DNA of 64,000 nt from a gamma proteobacterium HTCC2207 (GCA_905182855.1 CAJJDA010000010.1:62001-126000), one strand, 5' to 3'; positions 48,380-59,434 are shown, counted from the first letter of the stretch. The notes: a model not told the origin generated them from the sequence alone. Program-made: numbers and translations.

Positions 48380-49573
48380 ATGATGCGTAATCTTCTTGAT
48401 AAAATTGAGCCTAAGTTTCATAAGGGCGGCAAATGGGAAAAGTGGTATGCACTTTTTGAGGCCGTTGATACCGCGCTCTACAAGCCAGCGGACATTACCA
48501 AAAACGGCGCACATGTGCGTGACAATATCGACCTGAAGCGTGTGATGATCACCGTTTGGGTTGCGACCTTTCCAACCATGTTCTTCGGTATGTGGAATAT
48601 CGGTTTTCAGGCTAATACCATCATGGCTGAGATGGGCATGGTGTCTCAAGAGGGTCTGCGTGGTCTGTTTATCGGCCTGTTGGCGGGTTACGATGCCACC
48701 AGTGTCTGGGACAATATGGTGCATGGTGCGGCGTACTTTTTGCCGATCTATATGACCACCTTTATTGTTGGTGCTGTCTGGGAAGTTATGTTTGCCGCTG
48801 TGCGTGGTCATGAGGTCAACGAAGGATTCTTCGTAACGTCTATCCTCTTTGCGCTTTGCTGTCCGCCAGACCTACCGCTTTGGATGGTGGCTGTCGGTAT
48901 TAGCTTCGGCATTGTAATTGGTAAAGAAGTGTTTGGCGGCACCGGCAAAAACTTCCTAAATCCCGCGTTAACCGGTCGCGCGTTTCTGTATTTTGCCTAT
49001 CCAGCCTACATGTCTGGGGATGCGGTTTGGACTGCGGTAGATGGCTACACCGGTGCTACCATGCTGTCGGTAACGGCTGCCTCGGGGTTTGAAGCGCTGC
49101 AGCAGAGCGTCACCTGGACCCAGGCCTTTGTCGGAACTATTCAGGGCTCTATTGGTGAGACATCGACTCTGGCAATATTGATGGGCGCATCACTGTTACT
49201 TATTATGCGTATTGCTTCATGGCGCATTATTGCGGGTGTACTGATTGGCTCGGCACTACTTTCTATGCTGTTTAATAACCTTGAATCCACTAATCCTATG
49301 TTCGCCTTACCGTTTTACTGGCACTGGGTCATTGGTGGTTTTGCCTTTGGCGCTATCTTTATGGCCACCGATCCGGTTTCGGCGGCAATGACCAATACGG
49401 GTAAATTCTGGTATGGCATATTAATCGGTGTGATGGTTATTCTGATCCGCGTGGTTAACCCCGCATTTCCGGAAGGCATGATGCTGGCGATTTTGTTTGC
49501 CAACCTATTCGCTCCTCTGTTCGATCACTTCGTCGTGCAGGGAAATATTAAAAGGAGACTGGCCCGTGGCTAA
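48380..49573 (+). CDS. nqrB: Na+-NQR subunit B
   Basis: Membrane subunit with covalent FMN and riboflavin. 397 residues from ATG 48380 (an ATG also at 48383), with GGGAGGG upstream. About ten membrane segments. GYTGATMLS holds the threonine that ApbE flavinylates. It overlaps nqrC by 8 bases. [14 protein letters not shown] and [21 protein letters not shown] segments are also typical. Confidence 0.95.
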   Translation: MMRNLLDKIEPKFHKGGKWEKWYALFEAVDTALYKPADITKNGAHVRDNIDLKRVMITVWVATFPTMFFGMWNIGFQANTIMAEMGMVSQEGLRGLFIGLLAGYDATSVWDNMVHGAAYFLPIYMTTFIVGAVWEVMFAAVRGHEVNEGFFVTSILFALCCPPDLPLWMVAVGISFGIVIGKEVFGGTGKNFLNPALTGRAFLYFAYPAYMSGDAVWTAVDGYTGATMLSVTAASGFEALQQSVTWTQAFVGTIQGSIGETSTLAILMGASLLLIMRIASWRIIAGVLIGSALLSMLFNNLESTNPMFALPFYWHWVIGGFAFGAIFMATDPVSAAMTNTGKFWYGILIGVMVILIRVVNPAFPEGMMLAILFANLFAPLFDHFVVQGNIKRRLARG

Positions 49574-50333
49574 CGACTCTATACAAAAAACCTTTGCTGT
49601 TGCTATGGCGCTGTGCATTGTTTGCGCGGTCGTCGTGTCGAGCGCCGCCGTGATTTTGCGGCCGACACAGCAGGCAAACAAGCTGCTCGATTTGAAGACC
49701 AATATTCTCGCGTCTGCGGGTCTTTTGCAGGCTGGTGTTGATATTGAGACTCAGTTCGAACAGATCTCGGCGCGAATTGTCGATTTGGAAACGGGACTTT
49801 TCACCCAGAAGTTTGATGGTCAGGCTTTTGATCAACGCAAGGCTTCGAAGGATCCTGCGCTGTCGACCGCGCTGACTTCCGATGAGGACATAGCCAAGAT
49901 CAAACGCCGTGCCAACTACGCGACAGTTTATGTCGTAGAGGGGCAGCAGGGGGTTGATAAAATTATTCTGCCTATCAAGGGTTATGGTCTTTGGTCGACA
50001 ATGTATGGCTTCTTGGCTCTTGAGGCCGATTTGCAAACGGTCGCTGGCATTGGCTTCTACCAGCATGCGGAGACGCCGGGTTTGGGTGGTGAGATTGATA
50101 ATCCCAAGTGGAAGTCGAGCTGGGTAGGCAAGCAGGCCTATAACAACAATGAGTTAGTGCTAAGTGTACTCAAAGGTAAGGCGGATCTCAGTCGCCCCGG
50201 CTCTGAGTCGCAGATTGACGGTCTTGCGGGTGCTACATTGACTACGCGTGGGGTGAATAATCTGGTGCAGTACTGGCTAGGTGAGCAGGGCTTCGCGCCA
50301 CTGATCAGCCATCTAAAAACAGGGGAGGCCTAA
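49566..50333 (+). CDS. nqrC: Na+-NQR subunit C
   Basis: Periplasm-facing subunit with covalent FMN. 255 residues from GTG 49566 ([16 protein letters not shown]), which has AAGGAG upstream. One N-terminal membrane anchor (about 8-30). [13 protein letters not shown] carries the FMN-linked threonine near the C-terminus; the preceding [14 protein letters not shown] is also family-specific. ApbE encoded downstream supplies the FMN link. Confidence 0.95.
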   Translation: MANDSIQKTFAVAMALCIVCAVVVSSAAVILRPTQQANKLLDLKTNILASAGLLQAGVDIETQFEQISARIVDLETGLFTQKFDGQAFDQRKASKDPALSTALTSDEDIAKIKRRANYATVYVVEGQQGVDKIILPIKGYGLWSTMYGFLALEADLQTVAGIGFYQHAETPGLGGEIDNPKWKSSWVGKQAYNNNELVLSVLKGKADLSRPGSESQIDGLAGATLTTRGVNNLVQYWLGEQGFAPLISHLKTGEA

Positions 50334-50336
50334 ACA

Positions 50337-51041
50337 ATGTCGAAGATTCAAGACACTCTACTGGCGCCTGTCGTTACCAATAATCCCATTGCTTTGCAGA
50401 TCCTTGGTATCTGTTCTGCGCTGGCGGTGACCTCAAGCATGAAAGTCGCGTTCGTTATGTGCCTAGCGCTAACCGTAGTCACGGCCTTTTCTAACCTCTT
50501 TGTTTCAATGATTCGAAACCATATCCCTAACAGCATCCGTATTATTGTGCAGATGACTATTATTGCGTCACTGGTAATTGTGGTGGATCAAATTTTGAAG
50601 GCAGTGGCCTATGATATTAGTAAGCAACTGTCAGTGTTTGTTGGCTTAATTATCACTAACTGCATTGTTATGGGGCGCGCCGAAGCCTTTGCCATGAAAA
50701 ACCCGCCTTTGGATAGCTTCTTTGACGGTATAGGTAATGGTCTTGGCTACAGTGCCATGCTGATGATATTGGCCTTTTTTCGAGAGTTGTTTGGTGCGGG
50801 TAAACTTTGGGGTTATGAGGTGTTCGCTCTGACTACTGACGGTGGCTGGTACGTAGCCAACGGCATGATGTTAATGCCACCCAGTGCGTTTTTCTTAATC
50901 GGTCTCATTATTTGGGCTATTCGGTCCTGGAAGAAAAATCAGGTGGAAGCGCCGGATTTAAGATTACCGCGAACAGTCGTCCGAGTGAGGTTGCCTAATG
51001 GAACATTATTTAAGCCTGCTCGTCAGCTCGATCTTTATTGA
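50337..51041 (+). CDS. nqrD: Na+-NQR subunit D, probable frameshift at the 3' end
   Basis: Integral membrane subunit with six helices that helps carry electrons and Na+. The body is normal ([40 protein letters not shown]). As read it runs to 51041 and overlaps nqrE by 44 bases, with an odd tail [19 protein letters not shown]. In another frame the end reads [10 protein letters not shown] and stops at 50996-50998 as TAATG, touching the nqrE start exactly. One missing base near 50965 would give this normal ending, so I believe the true stop is 50998. Confidence 0.93.
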   Translation: MSKIQDTLLAPVVTNNPIALQILGICSALAVTSSMKVAFVMCLALTVVTAFSNLFVSMIRNHIPNSIRIIVQMTIIASLVIVVDQILKAVAYDISKQLSVFVGLIITNCIVMGRAEAFAMKNPPLDSFFDGIGNGLGYSAMLMILAFFRELFGAGKLWGYEVFALTTDGGWYVANGMMLMPPSAFFLIGLIIWAIRSWKKNQVEAPDLRLPRTVVRVRLPNGTLFKPARQLDLY

Positions 51042-51606
51042 TAATATTGCCCTAAGTATGTTCCTGGGCATGTGTACTTTTATTGCGTTGTCGAAGAAAA
51101 TTGACGCGGCTATTGGTCTGGGTATTGCTGTTGTTGTCGTGCAAACCATCACCGTGCCGGTTAACAACCTTTTGCTGCAGTATCTGTTAGCGGATGGCGC
51201 GCTGGCTTGGGCAGGTCTGCCGGAGATTGATTTAAGCTTCTTGGTTTACCTCTGCTTTATTGGGGTGATTGCTTCGATTGTTCAAATCATGGAGATGGTT
51301 CTGGATAAGTACGTACCAGTACTTTATAACGCTCTGGGTGTATTTTTGCCGCTGATTACGGTCAACTGCGCAATATTGGGAGGCTCATTACTGATGCAAG
51401 AGCGCGGTTATGATTTCACCGAATCGGTAGTTTACGGTTTTGGTTCTGGTACCTCTTGGGCGCTCGCTATTGTGGTGATTGCGGGTATCCGCGAAAAGTT
51501 AAAGTATAGTGATATTCCTGATGGCCTACAGGGTTTGGGTATTGTTTTTATCACAGTCGGCCTGGTGTCCCTCGGATTTATGTCGTTTGGCGGCATAGAT
51601 ATCTAA
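50998..51606 (+). CDS. nqrE: Na+-NQR subunit E
   Basis: Integral membrane subunit, 202 residues, six helices, homologous to Nqr[23 protein letters not shown] and [22 protein letters not shown] contain the two half-membrane cysteines that hold an iron centre with NqrD. Start on TAATG with the probable nqrD stop. Confidence 0.95.
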   Translation: MEHYLSLLVSSIFIDNIALSMFLGMCTFIALSKKIDAAIGLGIAVVVVQTITVPVNNLLLQYLLADGALAWAGLPEIDLSFLVYLCFIGVIASIVQIMEMVLDKYVPVLYNALGVFLPLITVNCAILGGSLLMQERGYDFTESVVYGFGSGTSWALAIVVIAGIREKLKYSDIPDGLQGLGIVFITVGLVSLGFMSFGGIDI

Positions 51607-51638
51607 ACTAGGGACCTGTAACGGAGAAGTAGCAACGT

Positions 51639-52862
51639 ATGAATACTGAAATTATTATTGGTGTCGGCATGTTTACCACAGTGATACTGGCACTCGTTGC
51701 TTTTATTCTGGCGGCACGCAGCAGGTTGGTTTCTGCGGGCAATGTCAATATCGAGATCAATGGCGAAAAAACCATCACCGTACCCGCTGGCGATAAGCTG
51801 CTTCAGACGCTGTCTAATGCTGGTCTGTTTTTGCCTTCAGCCTGCGGCGGTGGTGGCAGTTGTGCACAGTGTAAATGCGTCATTACAGAAGGCGGCGGTT
51901 CCATGCTGCCGACTGAGGAAGGCCACTTTAATCGTCGTGAGGCAGCCGAAGGTTGGAGGCTATCTTGTCAGACAGCGGTTAAACAGGACATGAAAGTCCA
52001 GGTGCCAGAAGAGGTCTTTGGTGTTGAGCGCTGGGAATGTGTCGTTGAGTCCAACGCCAACGTGGCAACGTTCATTAAAGAGCTGACACTGAGCCTGCCA
52101 AAGGGCCAAGATGTTAACTTCCGCGCTGGTGGTTATGTGCAGCTAGAATGTCCGCCACACCATATCAAGTACGCCGATTTTGATATCGATGCAGAATATC
52201 GTGGGGATTGGGAGCGGTTCAATTTCTTTAAGCATGAGTCGACAGTTGACGAGACCGTTATTCGAGCCTACTCAATGGCTAACTACCCCGACGAGAAAGG
52301 TCAGGTTAGGTTTAACATTCGCATTGCCACGCCACCGCCGGGGTCAACCGGAATTGTGCCGGGCCAGATGTCGTCCTATGTGTTCAGCCTTAAGGCCGGT
52401 GACAAGATTTCTGTGTACGGTCCGTTTGGTGAATTCTTTGCCAAAGACACCGACGCCGAGATGGTATTTATTGGCGGCGGCGCTGGTATGGCACCGATGC
52501 GATCACATATTTTTGATCAGCTCAAGCGCCTTAAATCAGACCGAAAAATTAGTTTTTGGTATGGCGCTCGCTCGTTGCGAGAGTGTTTTTACGACGAAGA
52601 CTATGACATGCTAGCCAAAGAAAATGATAACTTTGACTGGCATCTCGCACTTTCAGATCCTCAGCCTGAAGATAATTGGGATGGTCTGACCGGATTTATC
52701 CATAATGTTTTATACGAGCAATACCTGAAAGATCATGAGGCACCTGAAGACTGTGAGTTTTACATGTGCGGTCCGCCAATGATGAACGCGGCGGTGGTCA
52801 AGTTGCTAGTAGATTTGGGTGTAGAGCAGGAGAACATTTTCCTTGATGATTTTGGCGGGTAA
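51639..52862 (+). CDS. nqrF: Na+-NQR subunit F (NADH dehydrogenase subunit)
   Basis: Electron entry subunit, 407 residues. N-terminal membrane anchor (about 5-27), a [2Fe-2S] ferredoxin domain with C69, C75, C78 ([10 protein letters not shown]) and C110, an FAD domain with RAYSMANYP, and an NADH domain with [14 protein letters not shown] and [11 protein letters not shown]. Oxidises NADH and passes electrons to the flavins in NqrB/C. Confidence 0.96.
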   Translation: MNTEIIIGVGMFTTVILALVAFILAARSRLVSAGNVNIEINGEKTITVPAGDKLLQTLSNAGLFLPSACGGGGSCAQCKCVITEGGGSMLPTEEGHFNRREAAEGWRLSCQTAVKQDMKVQVPEEVFGVERWECVVESNANVATFIKELTLSLPKGQDVNFRAGGYVQLECPPHHIKYADFDIDAEYRGDWERFNFFKHESTVDETVIRAYSMANYPDEKGQVRFNIRIATPPPGSTGIVPGQMSSYVFSLKAGDKISVYGPFGEFFAKDTDAEMVFIGGGAGMAPMRSHIFDQLKRLKSDRKISFWYGARSLRECFYDEDYDMLAKENDNFDWHLALSDPQPEDNWDGLTGFIHNVLYEQYLKDHEAPEDCEFYMCGPPMMNAAVVKLLVDLGVEQENIFLDDFGG

Positions 52863-52866
52863 GCGA

Positions 52867-53910
52867 ATGTCAGGCAAAACGATAACGAGGCTTCTCAAAA
52901 GAGCCTCGTTTTTGGTTTCTATAGGCGCTGCTTTATTATTGGCGGGCTGTGATTCTGGCCCTGAAATCATTAAGATTTCTGGAGCCAAAATGGGCACGAC
53001 TTATCATGTTACCCTGGTGGCTGACCAACCTGCCCCAGATGATTTAGCCGAACAGATAGAGCAACTTCTAAATGTTGTTGACCGGTCCATGTCTACCTAT
53101 CGGGAAGACTCGGAGATTAGTACTTTTAATCAAATACCTCCCCATCAACAGCAGACTATCTCCAATGAGTTCGCTCAGGTGCTGAGCGTCAGCCAGCAGG
53201 TCTGGCAGCAGACTAATGGTGCCTTCGATCCTACCGTGGGTCCACTAGTGGATCTTTGGGGTTTTGGGCCGGTACCCACCGACGATGTGGTGCCCGACGA
53301 TAGTCTTATCCAGTTGGCACTGGAAAATGTTGGCTTTGGCTCCGTGGTTCTGGACGCCTCGACACTGATTAAAACAAAACCGCTAAGTCTGGATTTGTCA
53401 GCGGTTGCCAAGGGCTATGCCGTCGATCAGGTGGCTGATTTGCTAGAGTCGTTGGCTCTGCCAGATTATCTGGTTGAGGTGGGCGGTGAGCTTCGCGCTA
53501 GCGGGTCCAATCCAGAGGGGCAGTCTTGGCGGGTGGCCATTGAAACGCCGGCGCTGATGTCTCAGATTCAGAACATCGTTGCTGTGAACGATGCAGCAGT
53601 GGCTACCTCTGGGGATTACCGCAATTATTTTGAACGTGACGGCATCCGTTATTCCCATACCATTGATCCACGCACAGGCAGGCCGATTACCCACCGATTG
53701 GGCTCGGTGACAGTGATCGCTAAAACCTGCGCTGAAGCTGATGCTTGGGCGACGGCGCTGATGGTATTGGGCGAGGAAGCGGGCATGGCGCTGGCTAATC
53801 GTCATTCTGTGGCTGTGTATATGCTGGTGCGCGCCGATAATGATTTTCAAGCACTGAGCAGCGAGGCCTTTATTAATTACGTAAAACAGACAGAACAAAG
53901 CGCACTATGA
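52867..53910 (+). CDS. apbE: FAD:protein FMN transferase ApbE
   Basis: Attaches FMN to threonines in NqrB and NqrC. 347 residues from ATG 52867 (MSGKTITRLLKRASFL), four bases after nqrF; an ATG at 52843 inside nqrF is open but less likely. Lipobox LLLAGC marks it as a lipoprotein facing the periplasm. Motifs GTTYHVT, DRSMSTYREDSEIS, LDLSAVAKGYAVD and SHTIDPRTGRPI follow the family. Mg2+/FAD-binding residues in GGELRASG are present. Confidence 0.95.
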   Translation: MSGKTITRLLKRASFLVSIGAALLLAGCDSGPEIIKISGAKMGTTYHVTLVADQPAPDDLAEQIEQLLNVVDRSMSTYREDSEISTFNQIPPHQQQTISNEFAQVLSVSQQVWQQTNGAFDPTVGPLVDLWGFGPVPTDDVVPDDSLIQLALENVGFGSVVLDASTLIKTKPLSLDLSAVAKGYAVDQVADLLESLALPDYLVEVGGELRASGSNPEGQSWRVAIETPALMSQIQNIVAVNDAAVATSGDYRNYFERDGIRYSHTIDPRTGRPITHRLGSVTVIAKTCAEADAWATALMVLGEEAGMALANRHSVAVYMLVRADNDFQALSSEAFINYVKQTEQSAL

Positions 53911-54149
53911 CGACGATACTTCTTACTATTGTTATATTCGCGCTACTCATTGCCGGTATGGCGATTGGTGTTTTGATGGGTGGAAAGCCTATTTCAGGTT
54001 CCTGTGGTGGCGTCGGTGCCGCGCTCGGGGAGAGCAACTATAACTGTGATATCTGTGGCGGTGATCCAAACAAATGTGACGAGCAGATAGAATTGGGTGA
54101 TTCAGCATTGCACTATAATGCCGTTGACACAGATAAGGATGCTCAATGA
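53907..54149 (+). CDS. nqrM: Nqr maturation protein NqrM
   Basis: 80 residues. One N-terminal membrane segment, then a cysteine cluster ([17 protein letters not shown]). NqrM (DUF539) is needed to assemble Na+-NQR, probably by delivering iron to the NqrD/E site. It starts on the apbE stop (ATGA) and ends overlapping sthA. Confidence 0.93.
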   Translation: MTTILLTIVIFALLIAGMAIGVLMGGKPISGSCGGVGAALGESNYNCDICGGDPNKCDEQIELGDSALHYNAVDTDKDAQ

Positions 54150-55579
54150 CTATGTCCGACTTTTCCTATGACTTAGTGGTTATCGGCAGTGGTCCAGCCG
54201 GTGAAGGGGCTGCAATGAATGCGGTCAAACAGGGGTGGCGTGTTGCCGTTGTCGACGCGCGGGCCATGGCTGGCGGTAGCTGCACGCATTTGGGTACCAT
54301 TCCCTCAAAGGCGTTGCGCCAATCTGTGCGGCGCATGATGCAGTACAACACCATGCCCATGTTTCGAGCTATTGGCGAGCCTCGCTGGTTCTCCTTTCCC
54401 GATCTGATGAAGGCCGCTGATCAGGTCATTTCAAAACAGGTTCAGGGGCGCACCAAAGGCTATGCGCGCAATCGTGTGCAGACGCATATTGGCCGTGCGA
54501 TGTTTACTGGGCCCAACGAAGTCGCAGTAACCAGTGCCGATGGCAAGGTGGTGCATGTTCGGTCAAAACACTTTTTGCTAGCCACGGGTTCTAGCCCCTA
54601 TAGACCTAAGGATATCGATTTCACTGATCCCTGTATTTTTGATAGTGACAGTATTTTAAAGCTCGATAGTACACCGCGAAATATCATTATTTATGGTGCT
54701 GGCGTGATTGGTTGTGAATATGCCTCCATCTTCTCGGGGTTGGATACGCGAGTTGATCTAGTCAATACCAGAGAATGGTTAATGAACTTCCTGGACGATG
54801 AAATCTCTGATGCACTGAGCTATCACTTGCGTGACCTGAATGTCACGGTGCGGCACAACGAAGAATATGAGCGAGTAACGACTAATGAAAATGGCGTAAC
54901 GTTGGAGCTTAAGTCGGGCAAGCGTATCCATGCTGAAGCGCTACTCTGGTGTAATGGGCGGTCTGGTAATACCCAGAATTTAGGTCTGGAAAATGCAGGT
55001 CTGGAGGCTGATGAGCGCGGACAGCTTCAGGTCAATAAAGATTATCAAACCGCTGTGCCACATATTTATGCTGCTGGCGATGTGATTGGGTGGCCTTCAC
55101 TGGCAGGTGCTGCCTATGATCAGGGGCGTTTTGCAGCCTCGCACATGTGTGGCATGGAAGATCAGTATCGGGTGGAAGATGTGGCTACAGGTATCTGGAC
55201 CATCCCAGAGATTAGCTTCGTGGGTAAGAATGAGTCGGAGCTGACTGCGTTGAGAGTCCCCTATGAGATTGGCCGCGCATACTTCAAGGATACTGCGCGG
55301 GCGCAGATATCGGGTGAGGAAGTGGGCATGTTAAAGATCCTGTTCCATCAGGATACTTTGGAGATTTTGGGTATTCATTGCTTTGGGGCAGAGGCGGCGG
55401 AGATTATTCATATTGGTCAGGCCATTATGAATCAGGAAGGCAGAGCCAACAGCATCAAATATTTTCTGCGTACCACGTTTAATTATCCCACAATGGCGGA
55501 AGCCTACCGTATTGCTTCTATGAACGGTTTAAACCGAGTGAGCAGAGATACCCGGTCCTTTGACGATAAACAGGCCTAA
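54146..55579 (+). CDS. sthA: Soluble pyridine nucleotide transhydrogenase
   Basis: Flavoprotein that moves reducing power between NADPH and NAD+. 477 residues; a second ATG at 54152 ([12 protein letters not shown]) is also possible. The FAD motif is [10 protein letters not shown]; the active-site segment is [10 protein letters not shown], with the second cysteine of disulfide reductases replaced, as is normal in SthA. A second Rossmann motif [14 protein letters not shown] binds the nicotinamide cofactor. It shares the nqr transcript, which makes sense because Nqr consumes NADH. Confidence 0.95.
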   Translation: MTMSDFSYDLVVIGSGPAGEGAAMNAVKQGWRVAVVDARAMAGGSCTHLGTIPSKALRQSVRRMMQYNTMPMFRAIGEPRWFSFPDLMKAADQVISKQVQGRTKGYARNRVQTHIGRAMFTGPNEVAVTSADGKVVHVRSKHFLLATGSSPYRPKDIDFTDPCIFDSDSILKLDSTPRNIIIYGAGVIGCEYASIFSGLDTRVDLVNTREWLMNFLDDEISDALSYHLRDLNVTVRHNEEYERVTTNENGVTLELKSGKRIHAEALLWCNGRSGNTQNLGLENAGLEADERGQLQVNKDYQTAVPHIYAAGDVIGWPSLAGAAYDQGRFAASHMCGMEDQYRVEDVATGIWTIPEISFVGKNESELTALRVPYEIGRAYFKDTARAQISGEEVGMLKILFHQDTLEILGIHCFGAEAAEIIHIGQAIMNQEGRANSIKYFLRTTFNYPTMAEAYRIASMNGLNRVSRDTRSFDDKQA

Positions 55580-55650
55580 CAGGCCCTGCCGTTGAGGTTG
55601 ATTGGCTGCTCGATGTTGTTTGTCATGGGTCTTTCGGGTTTAATCCCTGT

Positions 55651-56900
55651 ATGACTAAAAACCTCCCACTTTTTGTAGGCTTACGCTATACCCGCAGCAA
55701 ACGCAGGGAGGGATTCGTCTCTTTTATATCTGGGTTTTCGCTCTGCGCTATGGCTCTAGGGGTGATGGCGCTCATTGTGGTGTTGTCGGTAATGAACGGC
55801 TTTGATCGAGAGATTAAAAACCGCCTGTTGCTGGTGGTGCCCCATGCAACCGTCAGCCGCCCCGAAGGCTTTAACGTCGCTGAGATTGCCAACCTGACGT
55901 CCCAGATTATGGCAGATTCCAATATTCTCGCGGTGGTACCCATGGTGCAGAGTTTCGTCATGCTGTCCTATGACACCGAGAAAATAGGGGTAATGTTACA
56001 GGGCATTGACCCGCAGTGGTCGACTGTCGAACCGCTCAGAGAGAATATGCTTAGTGGATTCTTGGAAAAGTTGGCACCTGGAGACTTCGGCGTTGTACTG
56101 GGCAGTCAGGTGGCCCGCAGGTTGGGGGTTTTTGTCGGCGATCGAATTCAGTTGACCATGCCTAAGGTCACGGTGACACCAGCCGGTATTTTTCCACGCA
56201 TTAAAACAGTGACCGTCACCGGTATTTTTCAGGTGGGCGCTCAGGTAGATTCTTCGGTGATCTTTGTCCATGAGCAGGATGCGCGGAAGCTTCTACAACA
56301 GACTGATAGATTTCAAGGCTTGCGGTTGCGAGCTGGCAGAGCCTTACGGGGCCGACGAATGGATCCGGCAAACAGGACTGCAGTTACTGCCTGATGCGAA
56401 ATGGCGTTCCTGGGCGGACTCTATGGGCACTTTATTTCAAGCAATGCGCATGGAAAAAGTGGTCGTCAGTCTACTGCTATCTGTGGTCATCGCTGTGGCG
56501 GCCTTTAATATTGTCGCCAGTCTAGTATTAATGGTGTCAGACAAGCGCAAAGATATCGCTGTTATCCGAACCCTTGGGGCTACCTCTGGCACGGTCATGC
56601 GAATATTTATGGTGCAGGGTCTGGCCGTGGGCAGTATTGGTATTTTGGCGGGTACTATTTTGGGCTGCCTGTTGGCCTATTTTATTGGTGATATTGTCAG
56701 CTTTATCGAGACCGTGGCTGGGGTCTATATTTTTGATCCCACGGTCTACTTGATCAGTGCACTGCCATCCAAAATTCTTGCTCAGCGATCTCGCTATAGT
56801 GGTGGGTAGTGCCTTTATTATTAGCTTTTTAGCCACTCTTTATCCGGCCTGGCGCGCCGGCCAAGTATTGCCCGCGGAGGCGTTACGCTATGACCATTGA
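55651..56900 (+). CDS. lolC: Lipoprotein-releasing permease LolC, two frameshifts
   Basis: Inner-membrane permease of the Lol lipoprotein sorting system. Four membrane segments; N-terminal LFVGLRYTRSKRREGFVSFIS and LSVMNGFDREI are characteristic. The frame breaks at about 56329 (one extra base; GLRL-ELAEPYGADEW) and again at 56780 (extra G; LPSKILLSDLAIVVVG after repair). The last part, SFLATLYPAWRAGQVLPAEALRY, then ends at 56898-56900. With both repairs the protein is 415 residues, the usual length. Lol is essential, so loss of function is unlikely and the breaks are probably sequence errors. It overlaps lolD by 11 bases. Confidence 0.9.
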
Positions 56901-57579
56901 TACAGTGTTAGTTGCCAGCGGCCTCAGTCGCTATTATCAGCAGGGCGGTACAGAGTTAATGGTTTTGCAGGGCTTAGATCTTCGTATCGAGCGCGGTGAA
57001 AAGCTGGCGATTATTGGCGTTTCAGGTTCGGGCAAAACGACACTGCTGAATTTACTGGGTGGCTTGGATGATCCCGATGCCGGCTCTGTCAGGGTTTGTG
57101 ATAGAGATTGGAGTGAACTGGGTGCCACTCAGAGGGCTGCTTGGCGCAATCAGCATGTCGGCTTTGTCTATCAGTTCCACCATCTGTTGGGCGAGTTTTC
57201 GGCGTTGGAGAATGTTTCCCTGCCACTACTGATCGGCCAATGCTCGGTTGCCGATGCGCGACGACGAGCTATTGCGGTACTGGAGCGGGTCGGACTGGGT
57301 CATCGCCTTGACCACCAGCCGTCTGAACTTTCGGGGGGCGAGCGTCAGCGGGTGGCGATTGCCAGAGCATTAGTCACAGAGCCATCATTGGTTCTGATGG
57401 ATGAGCCAACCGGTAACCTTGATCCCCATACCGCGGAGTCGATGCTGGACCTCTTGATCGAATTAAATCAGGCTTTAGATATCAGCTTTGTCGTGGTTAC
57501 CCATGATCCGGCTATCGCCGCGAGAATGGATCGCACCGTGCGTCTGGTGGATGGTGTGCTGGAGAACTTAGTTGTTTAA
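56890..57579 (+). CDS. lolD: Lipoprotein-releasing ABC transporter ATPase LolD
   Basis: 229 residues. Walker A GVSGSGKTT, Q-loop YQFHHLLGEFSALEN (the LolD-specific segment), signature LSGGERQRVAIARAL, Walker B LVLMDEPTGNLD and H-loop VVVTHDP. Energises LolCE to extract outer-membrane lipoproteins for LolA. The surface lipoproteins of the glycan locus would depend on it. Confidence 0.96.
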   Translation: MTIDTVLVASGLSRYYQQGGTELMVLQGLDLRIERGEKLAIIGVSGSGKTTLLNLLGGLDDPDAGSVRVCDRDWSELGATQRAAWRNQHVGFVYQFHHLLGEFSALENVSLPLLIGQCSVADARRRAIAVLERVGLGHRLDHQPSELSGGERQRVAIARALVTEPSLVLMDEPTGNLDPHTAESMLDLLIELNQALDISFVVVTHDPAIAARMDRTVRLVDGVLENLVV

Positions 57580-58792
57580 GCCGGTCCCCAGTTTTATTGG
57601 CTTGCGCTATTTCATGTCTGGTGGTCGCGGTAATCTTTTGGTCTCGTTTATATCGCTTTTGGCGGTCACGGGTTTGGCTCTGGGCGTTGCTCTGCTAGTG
57701 GTGGTTCTGTCAGTTATGAATGGCTTTGATCGTGAACTGCGAGAACGTATTCTCTCAGTGGTTCCCCATGTTCAGTTGATACATTCTACCGGTGTTATCG
57801 ATTGGCAAGATCAGCAATCTGTCATCGCTGGACTGCCGCAAGTGACTGAAGTGACACCCTACAATCAGGTCGATGGCCTGATTCAGGGCCGCCAGCAGAC
57901 TAGACCTCTGCAGCTGTTAGGCTTGTCGGCCGAGTCAGTTCCGGCGGGGTTACAGCAGGTATTGGACGAGGGGCGCTTGGCAATTCCCAAGGCCAACCAT
58001 CTGTTACTCTCTGCGGTTATCGCAGAGGATCTCAATGTCAGGCTAGATCAGCATGTCACGATTATTATTCCGGCGGCCAGCGGGGGCAAAACCGCCGCTT
58101 ATGCTTTTAAGGTCGCAGGTATTTTTGCCACTCACACCGAGCTGGATCAGGTCTTAGCGCTCGGAGCGCTCGAGCAGGTGGCCGAGATTGCTGGGATTCC
58201 CAAGCAGGTGCAGGGTTTTAGAGTGCAGGTTGCCGATCAGTTTGATGCACGCAATATTGGCTACCAAGTACTCGATCAGTTGCCATTCGGCTATGGCTTT
58301 CGCGACTGGTTTCAAACGCATGGCAATCTGTATCAGGCCATTCAGCTGTCGCGCAATATGGTGGTCCTACTTATTTTTATGATTGTGGCGATCGCCGCGT
58401 TTAATGTGGTGTCAATGCTGATGATGTCGGTAATCGATAAGCGTAAAGATATTGCCATCTTGCAGACGTTGGGTCTGTCCAGAGCGCAGGTGATATGGCT
58501 CTTTTTGACGCAGGGAATGATGATAGGTCTGCTGGGTATTTCTATTGGCGTGGTGCTGGGTGTGACCGGTTGCTACTGGGTCGGCGATCTGGTGTCCTAT
58601 GTGGAATCGCTTGTTGGCGTGGTGTTTCTTAATACCGAGGTGTATCCCATTGATTATGTGCCGGTGGATTTGCGCTGGACAGATGTTGTCGCCATCTGCA
58701 TTACCGCTTTGATATTGAATCTAGTCGCGACGGTCTATCCTGCGGTTAGGGCTAGCCGGATGGCGCCAGCGCAAGAGCTAAGCTACGAGTAA
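57572..58792 (+). CDS. lolE: Lipoprotein-releasing permease LolE
   Basis: 406 residues, four membrane segments, same architecture as LolC (SFIGLRYFMSGGRGNLLVSFISLLA; LSVMNGFDRELRERILSVVPH; C-terminal NLVATVYPAVRASRMAPAQELSYE). TTG start at 57572 overlaps the lolD stop by 8 bases and I see no better start. Assigned LolE by being second in the cluster. A palindrome ATCACCGGTGAT lies just past the stop, shared with the end of the convergent gene. Confidence 0.94.
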   Translation: MFKPVPSFIGLRYFMSGGRGNLLVSFISLLAVTGLALGVALLVVVLSVMNGFDRELRERILSVVPHVQLIHSTGVIDWQDQQSVIAGLPQVTEVTPYNQVDGLIQGRQQTRPLQLLGLSAESVPAGLQQVLDEGRLAIPKANHLLLSAVIAEDLNVRLDQHVTIIIPAASGGKTAAYAFKVAGIFATHTELDQVLALGALEQVAEIAGIPKQVQGFRVQVADQFDARNIGYQVLDQLPFGYGFRDWFQTHGNLYQAIQLSRNMVVLLIFMIVAIAAFNVVSMLMMSVIDKRKDIAILQTLGLSRAQVIWLFLTQGMMIGLLGISIGVVLGVTGCYWVGDLVSYVESLVGVVFLNTEVYPIDYVPVDLRWTDVVAICITALILNLVATVYPAVRASRMAPAQELSYE

Positions 58793-58799
58793 AGCCCAA

Positions 58800-59330
58800 T
58801 CACCGGTGATCCTGACCCTGCTGTCTATCTTTGCGCCGTTCCCAATTTTGAACAACCTTCCAGTGCCACAGGTAGAGAATGAAAAAATAACCGACTGAGG
58901 CCAGGATTATCCCGCATAGTAGACTGCCGACAAACAGTGGCAGTAAAAACGCCATGCCCATATTGGAAAACCACTCCCAGTTCAATGTGACAGTAAATTG
59001 CACCGCATCACTGCCCAATAAAAAGCTACCGAGCTGGTGAGTTAGATAAAACATCGGTGGAATGGTGACTGGATTACTCAGCCAAATCAACATAAGGCCA
59101 ATGGGTAGATTGGCGCTCAACCACAGGCACATAAAGGCAGCAATAATCGTTTGTCCCGGCAGAGGTATAAAGGCGCAGAAAATGCCGACAAATACCGCCA
59201 GCGATACCGAGTGCCGATTTAGGTGAAACAGGTTGGGGTCTTTGGATAGAAAACTAACCCACGCCATGGATGGGCGTTTCAGTAAACGGCTTATGTCAGG
59301 TAAAAAACGGCGAATAATTTTGCGCGGCAT
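58800..59330 (-). CDS. DUF2062 membrane protein
   Basis: 176 residues, three to four hydrophobic segments. DUF2062 signature: SVSLAVFVGIFCAFIPLPGQTIIAAFMCLWLSANLPIGL... and WLSNPVTIPPMFYLTHQLG. Function not known; often near lol or comEC genes, as here. Convergent with lolE. Confidence 0.87.
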   Translation of the reverse strand: MPRKIIRRFLPDISRLLKRPSMAWVSFLSKDPNLFHLNRHSVSLAVFVGIFCAFIPLPGQTIIAAFMCLWLSANLPIGLMLIWLSNPVTIPPMFYLTHQLGSFLLGSDAVQFTVTLNWEWFSNMGMAFLLPLFVGSLLCGIILASVGYFFILYLWHWKVVQNWERRKDRQQGQDHR

Positions 59331-59434
59331 AGACTCTTCACTGTCTTATTGTCGGTAACCGTCATTATGCCTTCAACTACTTGGGGTAACTAGTTAAAAA
59401 GTATCGTAAATCGGACTTGTTGATGCCCGCGAGT

